From: Morinoia aosen
Taxonomy: Eukaryota > Arthropoda > Malacostraca > Amphipoda > Talitridae
Direction of reading: 5' to 3'
NCBI GenBank assembly: GCA_030386875.1
Contig: CM059563.1
Location: forward strand, 11,984,001-12,048,000
DNA length: 64,000 nt
Position 1 is the first letter of the stretch; each line of letters opens with the position of its first letter. The translations under genes were made by a program, and so were the position numbers. Below the pieces are notes generated by a model that saw only the letters and a list, made by a program, of their open reading frames with translations, ran no database searches and had not been told where the DNA came from. Of the stretch, positions 54,301 to 56,798 are shown one piece after another.

Positions 54301-54491
54301 TTGGCTACTGTTGCTTTATCGGTATCTCGCTTTGAAGCTGTGAGCTTGGGGTAGAGTGTACTTTCTCGGTATTTAAAGATATGTGCTAAACTTTTGGCAT
54401 GATACTCTACTCTCAATAATAACCGCTCTTTTTCGTGCAGCCCCAGAGTGCACGCACATCGAAGAAAACCTTGTTCAAGTTCAAGAAATAG
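12309..54491 (+). CDS. BLTP2: BLTP2/hobbit, bridge-like lipid-transfer protein (whole gene, 40 coding exons)
   Basis: The conceptual protein is 2,540 residues (human, as recalled, about 2,235). The family is known as repeating-beta-groove rods, anchored in the ER by an N-terminal membrane helix, that carry phospholipid between ER and plasma membrane. Visible here are a hydrophobic N-terminus (residues 2-28), the FMP27/GFWDK region (about 1,130-1,500, including GPCWEP, PWWDK, DPYNTTE and RTASKYDD), a helical segment (about 2,150-2,245) and the FMP27/Apt1-like C-terminus (about 2,246-2,500, including LTEDDGQLGIAE and LEYHNVTWTWLDF). It ends in a basic tail, KKTLFKFKK. Identification rests on order and similarity to recalled human KIAA0100; no search was run. 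All 39 introns are GT-AG and all phases agree. It is larger than the human protein mainly through exons 11 and 24. Confidence 0.95.
12750..12876 (+). CDS. BLTP2: BLTP2 exon 2
   Basis: Acceptor ttttcctag, donor gtaagt. Continues the membrane anchor (FIVWMVSYFIMRCYDIKI) and then a chorein-like beginning (FCFKDLLIEKGPVSI). Ends in phase 0. Confidence 0.88.
13205..13400 (+). mobile_element. Decayed Tigger/pogo-like transposase fragment (intron 2)
   Basis: Joined across frameshifts and stops, the sequence reads MGSKKASAS, then VMVSFEVKQEIIENHERD, then DWAKQYNHNMYTIF. This is the start and helix-turn-helix region of Tigger/pogo transposases. No DDE domain follows. A diverged direct repeat of about 115 bp follows at 13440-13620. 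Confidence 0.6.
14177..14272 (+). CDS. BLTP2: BLTP2 exon 3
   Basis: Acceptor gttttccag, donor gtatgc. The product includes KIDRVGAASSLFNQ and FALKLYDVRIEKK, matching the first beta-strands of the groove. 32 codons, phase 0 at both ends. Confidence 0.88.
14288..14370. repeat. Tandem duplication just after the exon 3 donor
   Basis: Two diverged copies of about 40 bp (aagggtgaatgctatgattg and aagggtaaatactatgattg) begin about 15 bases after the donor. Confidence 0.6.
15004..15186 (+). CDS. BLTP2: BLTP2 exon 4
   Basis: Acceptor ...aaatcattgag, donor gtctgt. Begins VRDEERHDSPSRSVSKT, a polar insert, and returns to family-like PRLFKISASVVTLAQ. 61 codons, phase 0 at both ends. The acceptor tract is weak, but phase and similarity support it. 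Confidence 0.8.
15600..15728 (+). CDS. BLTP2: BLTP2 exon 5
   Basis: Acceptor tctgcacatcag, donor gtgagt. Encodes FFGVRLLNLSVMWLRSAW and ATAERLELEAATLNQTNVA, beta-groove strands. 43 codons, phase 0. Confidence 0.88.
16060..16260. other. Possible retroelement end in intron 5 (Penelope-like?)
   Basis: The sequence contains 'catatgtttcagaattg' followed by 'ccatcatcagtgctgaaa'. This resembles the 'gtttc...catcatcagtgctga' strings I associate with ends of Penelope-like elements. No RT or GIY-YIG domain is seen, so the call is weak. Confidence 0.25.
16630..16914 (+). CDS. BLTP2: BLTP2 exon 6
   Basis: Acceptor cttgtgcag, donor gtaggt. Encodes LTVNVKSCHVKMLQPAAEKL and a Ser-rich loop, ending LECSFSSKFYAQVDAEHDAY. 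95 codons, phase 0. Confidence 0.85.
17145..17240. repeat. Short tandem repeat in intron 6
   Basis: Three copies of 'ttagtttaattatcttcacaa' variants, about 22 bp apart with one longer spacing. Confidence 0.6.
18297..18539 (+). CDS. BLTP2: BLTP2 exon 7
   Basis: Acceptor attgtgtcccag, donor gtgctg. Encodes TLSLDLKNVCLDVRDRLFVF, then an Ala/Pro-rich loop, ending ALSEYWHLVPQ. 81 codons, phase 0. Confidence 0.88.
19162..19770. repeat. 20-bp minisatellite in intron 7
   Basis: About 30 copies of ttttcttccagaacttgaca and variants end about 55 bp before exon 8. Each unit on the + strand holds a pyrimidine tract, CAG or TAG, and AAC, which is the layout of an acceptor. The real exon 8 junction is cttgtgcag|AACGTGAACC. 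Minus-strand open frames across it (VLEENVKFWKK repeats) are not genes. Confidence 0.9.
19826..19952 (+). CDS. BLTP2: BLTP2 exon 8
   Basis: Acceptor ccttgtgcag, donor gtgagg. Encodes NVNLSIEDVAMNVTSHPTHS and VLAQLASLLFTLRIPRAPPT. Ends in phase 1. Confidence 0.88.
20500..20785. repeat. About 37-bp tandem repeat before exon 9
   Basis: Five to six diverged copies of 'cccatgttgcgataactttg' plus 'atgtaaatgtgttt' lie in the last part of intron 8. Some copies end gtgtttcag. The array stops about 55 bp upstream of the chosen acceptor at 20838. Confidence 0.75.
20839..20954 (+). CDS. BLTP2: BLTP2 exon 9
   Basis: Acceptor ctgcttacag, donor gtgggt. Encodes SVPAQLPELYSSFCVDDVRL and HSFLALRTLRSDSS. It starts with two bases that complete the phase-1 codon of exon 8. 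The acceptor was chosen by phase. Confidence 0.75.
21370..21560. repeat. Dispersed repeat, copy 1 (intron 9)
   Basis: The block 'attttcataatgctgataac ... aaaattgctcacaacaattg' is shared, diverged, with 33256-33440 in intron 20 in the same orientation. No ends or coding capacity are recognised. Confidence 0.6.
21939..22067 (+). CDS. BLTP2: BLTP2 exon 10
   Basis: Acceptor gaatgccacag, donor gtgagt. Encodes HLSRRVVCGAELHSILYWFD and HRDLAVFLPYLSCLQQAAR. 43 codons, phase 0. Confidence 0.88.
22475..23367 (+). CDS. BLTP2: BLTP2 exon 11 (large)
   Basis: Acceptor ttattgcag, donor AG|gtgagg. 893 nt. It starts with a Lys cluster (SKRKKKKKLAPLLRAF, resembling KQRKKR in human), then VVVELWDVGVGVKLPTGPSL. 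A long low-similarity middle is rich in Ser, Arg and Gly, and it ends DHLQLEWSPSLASFVNACVR. Much of the extra length over the human protein is here. Ends in phase 2. Confidence 0.9.
24354..25013 (+). repeat. 12 x 55-bp array of exon 12 splice acceptors
   Basis: Twelve consecutive 55-bp units each start CTACGCTCAGGAGATCCAGC, a copy of the first bases of exon 12, and end tttgtgttgcag, a copy of its acceptor. The first acceptor ends at 24353 and the genuine one at 25013; the 660-bp difference is exactly 12 units. In the exon 12 frame each upstream copy reaches TAG or TAA at codon 11, so only the last copy is coding. Confidence 0.95.
25014..25174 (+). CDS. BLTP2: BLTP2 exon 12
   Basis: Acceptor cttgtgttgcag, donor gttagt. 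Encodes YAQAIQQIVGWKGRQSS and RVNLDCSNINIFAHTKYD, which aligns with the VDLKVEDMNLFTLS region of human. This is the only copy of the tandem acceptor whose reading frame stays open. Phase 2 in, phase 1 out. Confidence 0.88.
25610..25985. repeat. A-rich low-complexity tract in intron 12
   Basis: Purine-rich, strongly AT sequence with imperfect 'aaataaagacaaagact'-like repeats. It runs to within about 25 bp of exon 13. Confidence 0.55.
26011..26141 (+). CDS. BLTP2: BLTP2 exon 13
   Basis: Acceptor ttttgtggtgcag, donor gtctgt. Encodes SVMLRCDSVRSVRPCTALF and KLVLLVPERLPYDCLPAS. Phase 1 in, phase 0 out. Confidence 0.85.
26958..27159 (+). CDS. BLTP2: BLTP2 exon 14
   Basis: Acceptor ttgtgggacag, donor gtttgt. 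Encodes DIGVVSVMLSGADTLLEVQE and LTVLAIVLDLHELCNSLRTS, aligning with human YLYQHVLATLQCRDLLRAT. Ends in phase 1. Confidence 0.87.
27416..28238. mobile_element. Possible MITE in intron 14
   Basis: GGGGACTGACT near 27418 and its exact complement AGTCAGTCCCC near 28228 face each other about 0.8 kb apart, with T-rich and A-rich sequence inside. No clear target duplication is visible and only 11 bp match perfectly, so chance is possible. Confidence 0.3.
28541..29435 (+). CDS. BLTP2: BLTP2 exon 15 (large)
   Basis: Acceptor ttttttttacag, donor CC|gtaagt. 895 nt. Encodes GSVDVLLTLSERHEALVKVE, WRITFSQWNITFPYAFDF, DPFEVKLRYNYELMEDEYQE and YIKRSKQMYESTPVHSPLFT. The last two correspond to VFEVKLHDNYELMKDE and YIQRSRRLYGNTP of human. 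This is among the best conserved parts of the family. Phase 1 in, phase 2 out. Confidence 0.95.
29790..29956 (+). CDS. BLTP2: BLTP2 exon 16
   Basis: Acceptor gtgtgacgacag, donor gtgcgg. Encodes FGDEEFSTLWCRVLSVSVGQ and VLRDYPQPLLDVTALEMWGR, the start of the FMP27 core (human [20 protein letters not shown]). Phase 2 in, phase 1 out. Confidence 0.92.
30570..30734 (+). CDS. BLTP2: BLTP2 exon 17
   Basis: Acceptor actttctccag, donor gtgggt. Encodes ERTVLLPLPLPWHDGKVVRC, KFYHDFTWEAATFTLAYGPC and WEPAMSQFNL. The GPCWEP motif belongs to the GFWDK region. Phase 1 at both ends. Confidence 0.92.
30725..30860 (+). repeat. Duplicated exon 17 donor region
   Basis: The exon end and donor, TTCAACTTGG|gtgggt (30725-30740), are repeated 37 bp downstream as ttcaacttgggtgtgt. 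A third, diverged version, tttaactttggtggtt, lies near 30824. Confidence 0.7.
31354..31646 (+). CDS. BLTP2: BLTP2 exon 18 (GFWDK region)
   Basis: Acceptor gggtgttgcag, donor gtgagt. Encodes DPSLPLPWWDKVRLLLHGR, LDPYNTTEEMELTWTDLTL and LNVFVRTASKYDDARLLRLP, nearly the human pattern. The PWWDK signature defines the domain. Phase 1 in, phase 0 out. Confidence 0.95.
32456..32557 (+). CDS. BLTP2: BLTP2 exon 19
   Basis: Acceptor ctgttgttgcag, donor gtcagg. Encodes EIKLHWVCYGDSNDHHAVML and CAPDKLPEY. 34 codons, phase 0. Confidence 0.92.
32973..33106 (+). CDS. BLTP2: BLTP2 exon 20
   Basis: Acceptor tttacgtgcag, donor AG|gtgggg. Encodes EHDSYRSFRSRNLDMNINLE and VIEMLFYGSTLR. A second donor at 33161, in a copy of the exon end, would keep frame and add 18 residues. 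Phase 0 in, phase 2 out. Confidence 0.9.
33087..33205 (+). repeat. Triplicated exon 20 donor
   Basis: The exon end with donor (GGCAGCACCCTCAG|gtgggg, donor at 33107) recurs as ggtagcaccctcag|gtagtg (donor 33161) and ggtagcaccctcag|gtagga (donor 33195). Spacings are 54 and 34 bp. Confidence 0.85.
33256..33440. repeat. Dispersed repeat, copy 2 (intron 20)
   Basis: Diverged copy of the 21370-21560 block: 'attttcataatgctgctgac' and 'caaaattgctcattgcaatt' occur in the same order. Confidence 0.6.
33462..33625 (+). repeat. Tandem copies of the exon 21 start
   Basis: GAACCTGAAATTAC-like units begin at 33464, 33499, 33537 and 33574, spaced 35-38 bp. The fifth member, GAACTTGAAG at 33612, lies inside exon 21. 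The sequence before each (ggtgttcca, ggtggtcca) matches exonic GGTTCGA. The array therefore shares ancestry with the first bases of the exon. Confidence 0.8.
33603..33741 (+). CDS. BLTP2: BLTP2 exon 21
   Basis: Acceptor tttgtttcacag, donor gtgctg. Encodes WFENLKFILSGVTRPIRRGR and QLSRHYRTIHLALALQ (human SVTRPICRGKLFNN, GQHYKQLSYTALFPQ). Phase 2 in, phase 0 out. Confidence 0.92.
34168..34323. repeat. 78-bp tandem duplication before exon 22
   Basis: Two diverged 78-bp copies (ctacttga at 34171 and 34249; gattattcaggt in both). They end about 70 bp upstream of the exon 22 acceptor. Confidence 0.65.
34393..34474 (+). CDS. BLTP2: BLTP2 exon 22
   Basis: Acceptor actcccgtgcag, donor gtgagg. Encodes RFDVRYWLSVGVKKGFHLSG and ERLSLSS, aligning with LQVHYWASFAQQRGIQI of human. 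Phase 0 in, phase 1 out. Confidence 0.87.
35061..35161 (+). CDS. BLTP2: BLTP2 exon 23
   Basis: Acceptor catgggctgcag, donor gtgagc. Encodes HSLVLTPRNSGLRQRSLSRW and SVVYLNTELLQAQ. Phase 1 in, phase 0 out. Confidence 0.85.
35530..35769 (+). CDS. BLTP2: BLTP2 exon 24 (acidic/polar loop)
   Basis: Acceptor ctctgttccag, donor gtaagt. Begins VWLQSVLTGEESVVSSEEEE and continues as charged low-complexity sequence (KREDKPPDFPDAGPPKGEAD). It corresponds to a variable loop in the family (human TEENADHCLDP region) and is longer here. 80 codons, phase 0. The start is supported by phase and by VWLQSVLTG replacing VTVHLMAS. Confidence 0.8.
35770..37502. other. Intron 24, no repeat family recognised
   Basis: 1.7 kb of AT-rich sequence. 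Only a loose 'ctaacctatcctatcc' run near 36460 stands out. No exon is missing from the protein here. Confidence 0.4.
37503..37661 (+). CDS. BLTP2: BLTP2 exon 25
   Basis: Acceptor ctgtgtcctcag, donor gtgcgc. Encodes VEKFYFLHVTKVAYMRETLS and TPQHRLVVHHLK, corresponding to human THLLSLSSLTYQR and TFHTHQLHLVDLR. 53 codons, phase 0. Confidence 0.88.
38113..38304 (+). CDS. BLTP2: BLTP2 exon 26
   Basis: Acceptor cctgtgtccag, donor gtcagt. Encodes GAWTTHNRDIVLALYDSWAK and KHNLRPDVLQSFSG, matching [20 protein letters not shown] and KRNLSTEALKG of human. 64 codons, phase 0. Confidence 0.94.
39026..39242 (+). CDS. BLTP2: BLTP2 exon 27
   Basis: Acceptor accattattttcag, donor CTCA|gttagt. Encodes GGGAELLHQLIKEADNNKVA and ADCTMDDVVCKRWL. 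An earlier gtatgc at 39224 looks like a donor, but only the 39243 donor gives phase 1 and the family string DD-x6-LIELVN across the junction. Confidence 0.88.
39265..39600. repeat. About 115-bp imperfect triplication in intron 27
   Basis: Three diverged copies with core 'ctgattgtgattgatattat' and 'tttgactaggctagtgt' start about 20 bases after the exon 27 donor. Confidence 0.7.
39615..39763. repeat. 75-bp perfect tandem duplication in intron 27
   Basis: The unit starting tggtccggttcaactggcct at 39615 is repeated at 39690 with no difference seen. It abuts the 115-bp repeats, which contain a related 'ggtccggtttgact'. Confidence 0.9.
40526..40735 (+). CDS. BLTP2: BLTP2 exon 28
   Basis: Acceptor gggcacgttgcag, donor G|gtgagt. 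Encodes ELVNSQVLLKGCETQGYVIL, SAAKSQVIQRIHRPAW and LGCMQYYATVSPS, corresponding to [20 protein letters not shown] and LDGMQYFAT of human. Phase 1 at both ends. Confidence 0.93.
40715..41060 (+). repeat. Tandem copies of the exon 28 donor region
   Basis: The exon end CAGTCCCAGATGG|gtgag is followed by about nine diverged copies of 35-40 bp (cagtcccagatgg, cagtcccaaaaaaggg and similar, then g-t-g-a-g and ggctgac). One copy near 40931-40945 again reads agatgg|gtgagg. Every extension hits a stop soon after 40755. Confidence 0.85.
41666..41835 (+). CDS. BLTP2: BLTP2 exon 29
   Basis: Acceptor attgactacag, donor gtgggc. Encodes DNILWLSVANIEERGDAQEP and CAGGVVTDTVGGAQLD, matching RQLWLEVKNIEEHRQRS and AVGGMVTTTTDW of human. 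Phase 1 in, phase 0 out. Confidence 0.92.
42388..42585 (+). CDS. BLTP2: BLTP2 exon 30
   Basis: Acceptor ttcattttcag, donor gttagg. Encodes LQRIVSRCRCEFYYVGYGEL and DPTDTFTLMHHDLCISTNSL, matching QRIISRCNCRMYYISY and VDTFTLIHHELEISTN of human. 66 codons, phase 0. Confidence 0.94.
42580..42800 (+). repeat. About 34-bp repeats carrying the exon 30 donor
   Basis: After CTCCAG|gttagg the sequence repeats 'gttgggactctcgaccagta' plus 'catcttatctgcag' in five to six diverged copies. Several again read ctgcag|gttggg, ctgcag|gttaga or ctacag|gtgata. Confidence 0.8.
42979..43373 (+). repeat. 5 x 79-bp array of exon 31 acceptor and exon start
   Basis: Units begin at 42979 (degenerate start), 43058, 43137, 43216 and 43295. 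Each carries TACAACATGGTGGTTGACAT, which is the start of exon 31, and ends actgtgcttgcag, its acceptor. The genuine exon starts at 43374, so the total is exactly 5 x 79 bp. Since 79 is not a multiple of 3, reading through upstream copies changes frame. Confidence 0.95.
43374..43531 (+). CDS. BLTP2: BLTP2 exon 31
   Basis: Acceptor ctgtgcttgcag, donor AG|gtttgt. Encodes YNMVVDILNKLLLFVDPVKK, MRFQLQLSSGEDQKKPI and LQNQLR, matching [20 protein letters not shown] and RVRFQLEISSNPEEQ of human. Phase 0 in, phase 2 out. Confidence 0.94.
44100..44217 (+). CDS. BLTP2: BLTP2 exon 32 (coiled-coil start)
   Basis: Acceptor cctttgtgcag, donor gtcagt. Encodes NQMSQLRALEKDVYLVQRAL and HREVLSRDMTALTKR, a predicted helix matching AQIRQLEKQMYSIMKSL of human. 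Phase 2 in, phase 0 out. Confidence 0.92.
45106..45225 (+). CDS. BLTP2: BLTP2 exon 33 (helical)
   Basis: Acceptor tggcccgtgcag, donor gtgctg. Encodes CKERLAALSQELAIRIHCYN and SLLRANHKMSMAQGDK. The very long open frames that run from it into the following minisatellite are not coding. 40 codons, phase 0. Confidence 0.9.
45226..48493. repeat. Giant 18/20-bp minisatellite (intron 33, part A)
   Basis: About 170 units of ttttgttgctctgtctccag (20 bp) and ttttgttgctgtctccag (18 bp), irregularly interspersed, with rare variants (tctctag, ttgtgttg, ccatttttg). It starts at the exon 33 donor, where intronic gtgctgcctgtctcctcttt resembles the unit. No frame of the + strand contains a stop in the unit, which explains the 400-780 codon open frames on + and the long (ETEQQNWRQ)n frames on -. 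I do not regard these as proteins. Confidence 0.95.
48494..48998. repeat. 19-bp minisatellite (intron 33, part B)
   Basis: About 26 units of tctgtctcctcttctgtgt and variants follow part A directly. They look derived from the same seed as the first intron bases (cctgtctcctcttttgtgtt at 45232). The minus-strand frame (EETEHRRGDRTQKRRQN repeats) is a by-product. Confidence 0.93.
49813..49919 (+). CDS. BLTP2: BLTP2 exon 34 (FMP27 C-terminal/Apt1 start)
   Basis: Acceptor gttctgctccag, donor CT|gtgagt. Encodes MNEVFFRKAQWRLTEDDGQL and GIAEVALSNF, matching [21 protein letters not shown] of human. Phase 0 in, phase 2 out. Confidence 0.95.
49990..50105. repeat. About 48-bp imperfect repeat after exon 34
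   Basis: Two to three diverged copies of 'cagcattgtgatg...ttatcttgat' start about 70 bp after the donor. Open frames on both strands here are repeat by-products. Confidence 0.6.
50573..50720 (+). CDS. BLTP2: BLTP2 exon 35
   Basis: Acceptor tttctaaacaag, donor gtggtg. Encodes YTKKNNSDDSGEHLMELGYV and NMKNLLPNQAYSDVL, matching [20 protein letters not shown] and MNNLLPNAVYKVVL of human. Phase 2 in, phase 0 out. Confidence 0.94.
51029..51122 (+). CDS. BLTP2: BLTP2 exon 36
   Basis: Acceptor catcttcccccag, donor T|gtgagt. Encodes FCREKPPCGGISVIDHFEIN and VVPLDI, matching [21 protein letters not shown] of human. Phase 0 in, phase 1 out. Confidence 0.95.
51595..51767 (+). CDS. BLTP2: BLTP2 exon 37
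   Basis: Acceptor ggtctcttcag, donor gtaatc. Encodes SLTYQFYKTILKFCFPDNAV (human QLTHQFFHRMMGFFFPG), then a basic variable segment (SRRRPPVRRTARPN). Phase 1 in, phase 0 out. Confidence 0.92.
51834..51945. repeat. CAATTG palindrome cluster in intron 37
   Basis: About eight overlapping copies of caattg/ggtaaccaattgttacc-type palindromes in 110 bp, starting about 65 bp after the exon 37 donor. Foldback structures are possible. Confidence 0.7.
52127..52339 (+). CDS. BLTP2: BLTP2 exon 38
   Basis: Acceptor cttctttgcacag, donor gtgcgt. Encodes NKMFVYIKIPELKIRLSYKG and VVPSLEYHNVTWTWLDFLNG, matching NSFIYIKIPQVPLCVSYKG and LPCLEYHNNTWTWLDFAMA of human. 71 codons, phase 0. Confidence 0.96.
53379..53480 (+). 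CDS. BLTP2: BLTP2 exon 39
   Basis: Acceptor ctttgatggcag, donor gtgagt. Encodes VIKIKLNVLNKGSDATAQLD and EEAKARLLLGDRRL, matching EEEKARLLIGL of human. 34 codons, phase 0. Confidence 0.93.
53470..53665 (+). repeat. 86-bp repeats carrying the exon 39 donor
   Basis: GGCGCTTG|gtgagtgtttcattt is followed 86 bp later by ggcttg|gtgggtgttacatt and again 86 bp later by ggcttg|gtggcga. Intervening sequence matches (aaatctac..., tgaatgctaattataca). The array overlaps the exon end. Confidence 0.85.
54441..54491 (+). CDS. BLTP2: BLTP2 exon 40 (terminal coding exon)
   Basis: Acceptor ctctttttcgtgcag. Encodes PQSARTSKKTLFKFKK then TAG (54489-54491). The family ends with a short basic tail (KKSIFGRRK in human), which supports this small exon. 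A longer open frame overlapping it in another phase is not used. Confidence 0.88.
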   Translation, partial: PQSARTSKKTLFKFKK

Positions 54492-55132
54492 ATCAAGATT
54501 ACAGCTCCGCTTCTACCCCATTTGAGCTGCTTCTCTGGAAGGAAGCTGCTATCCACCTTACCATTCCATTGAATGCTGTATGTGTCATTCATAGCGTTTT
54601 AACCCTCTGGCTACTTACGCTGGTGACGCTGTGATGCAAGATTCTCCTAATATCCATCTAGAAAATCTTCTGATTCTCTTCATATTAAACGAATGAAAAG
54701 CTTACTACGATCTTCTTTCATACGGTGTGCTTTATTTAGCAGATTTATACGTGTTGGGATTTCTAGGTCTTAAACCTGCAGAGAGTAAAGACAAACCGTA
54801 GTCCGAGAGTTGGGAGTTTACCCACTTGCATTTAAAATTTAGTAATTTTCCTTATACCAAAGCTTACGTATTTAACGGTAGCACTTCTCAAAGCACCTGG
54901 GTACATTCTTGAGTGTTTTTAGTTTCACTGCCCTACTGGCCTTCGATATTTTAACCAAAAGTTAGGTATATTTTAGTATGTTTTTTATTAAGTTTGCATG
55001 GAATTTACGTTGGCACTGTATGAAAACCATGGCAGCTAATTTTACATTGTCGCATTTTACGTTTGTGTGACGTTGCTCTCTAGTTAGAATTGTGTGTGAA
55101 AATTGTGGGTACGACTTATTTAGTGTGATTGC
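54492..55132 (+). other. Probable BLTP2 3' UTR and downstream flank
   Basis: No further coding is seen. The nearest polyadenylation-like hexamer is ATTAAA at 54684-54689; no AATAAA was found before the LINE. The true 3' end is not determined. Confidence 0.4.
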
Positions 55133-56798
55133 TAGTGCTTTATCTTCTTGATGTCAACCTCTTGTGTTTATCATCTTGTAACTTTGAACTCTAGTTGTAG
55201 TTGGTGAATGATTTCAGATAGGCCGTTTGGTTAGATTTATCAGTGAACCATTCCGTTTTTAGTTACGTCTTGAGCTGTTGTCTATTATTTGTTAAATTCC
55301 GTGAAAAAATGAATTCTCGAAAATCTGGTGGTGGATATAATAGGACAATATTATTTCACTTTGCTAAAGTTCATTTTGTTACTCGAAACCTAGAATACTA
55401 AAAGAACAATGGTCTCTGTGCTTACCATTGTTGAATGTGATTGGATTTGAACTCTTAAGTCTATGCATGACGTGTCAATTATTATAAACTGACGCTTTTA
55501 TAGTAGAGTCAATGCAGAAGTTTGAGTTTGTCACAAGTTTTCTTGCCACTCGTGAGAGCAGTCGTTCGATGAGCATCGCTTTATCCCTGCAGTGAAAGTG
55601 TAATAATAACAGCAGTCACAAGAGCTGTTCTCGTATTCTGTCTAGTAGTTGCTGGTACTTTCATCGGTTTGAGATCTTTCTTCCCCAGGATTGGATCGCT
55701 TTGAGCTGAGAACGGACGGCTAGGAACACTCTAATTACACTCTGGGTGTGCGTGCGTGTGGGGTTATTCCGTATCAGAAATTACCCTCAAAAACGGTTCT
55801 GAACACTGCCAAGTTGTACGCTTCGGTCGGTGCCGTTATCGACAGTAATTTCTGACTGGGTTTTGCCTAAGTTTGGGTACAGAAAAAATAGTTTGGAACC
55901 GTTTCATCAGCAGCATCAAAGCTCATTACCAGTAGCCTCCTCACTCCAGAAGTCGTCCTCGGTTTTTGTTCGATAATTCTCATTGTACACCCGTTCAGTC
56001 TGGTCAAGTAACACGTGCGTTTTTTATTAAGGTGCATTTCTTATGAAAATGTATGGTGTGCTTCTGTTTTTCTCTTTGCATTACCTTGGACGTTGTTAGA
56101 AATCAGTCCTTGCAATCTTCTCTTGCTGTTCAATTTTGGTGGTAAGCAGCGCTCTGTACAAATTCCCCTCTCGTGTCGAACACCAGAAGACCTGAGAAAT
56201 TTTTTAGCAAATAAGAGTTATATATGTGAGAGCAATAAGACAATGTTACAGTATATTTAGTTTCAACACAATTAAGTGTTATCCAATAAAAAGGAAATTT
56301 TGCGTGTTCCCTTTACCACGTTTACTGGTACCAAATTATTGAATTATTGAGCTTGGTGAAGGGAAAGAAGTCGTAGACAAGGATTGATACAGGAATACCT
56401 ACTCACGAGCAGGTATCCAGCTGACCCGGCACCTTCTCGTGGTGGTACCGTTGAAATACCCAACTGCTCTTTCCTCTATCTTTTGAGTTTTCTTTCGAGG
56501 GATTAAGTTTTTAGTTTTTTTTTCCAATTCCCCGTTGTTGGGTAGAACAAAGTCGGGCGGCGGCCCGAGCTCTTCGGAGCTTGGGTCTCTTTTGCGTAGT
56601 TATTTTCTCTTTAATTTGCCCTATATTCCAGGGCCCTTAAATAGCCTATAAGAATAGACTTAAGTTACGCAGACCAATAGTCCATTTTGGATTACTACTT
56701 TGGATCCCAAAGTAAAACTTTAAGCACTTCTGGCAACAATCAGCGAATACCTCAAACCCCGACTTCGAGGCGGGGAAACCCCCTCTGAAGCCGGGAGT
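55133..56798 (+). promoter_or_regulatory. LINE 5' untranslated region (putative)
   Basis: 1.67 kb without a recognised protein. LINEs of this type carry internal promoters at the 5' end; none can be pinpointed here. Its first 719 bp are repeated at the window end with one difference. Confidence 0.5.

Noticed and set aside
54383-54634. 83-codon frame overlapping the last exon
   Set aside because: It is in another phase from the exon 39 junction; the short basic tail ending at 54491 fits the family.
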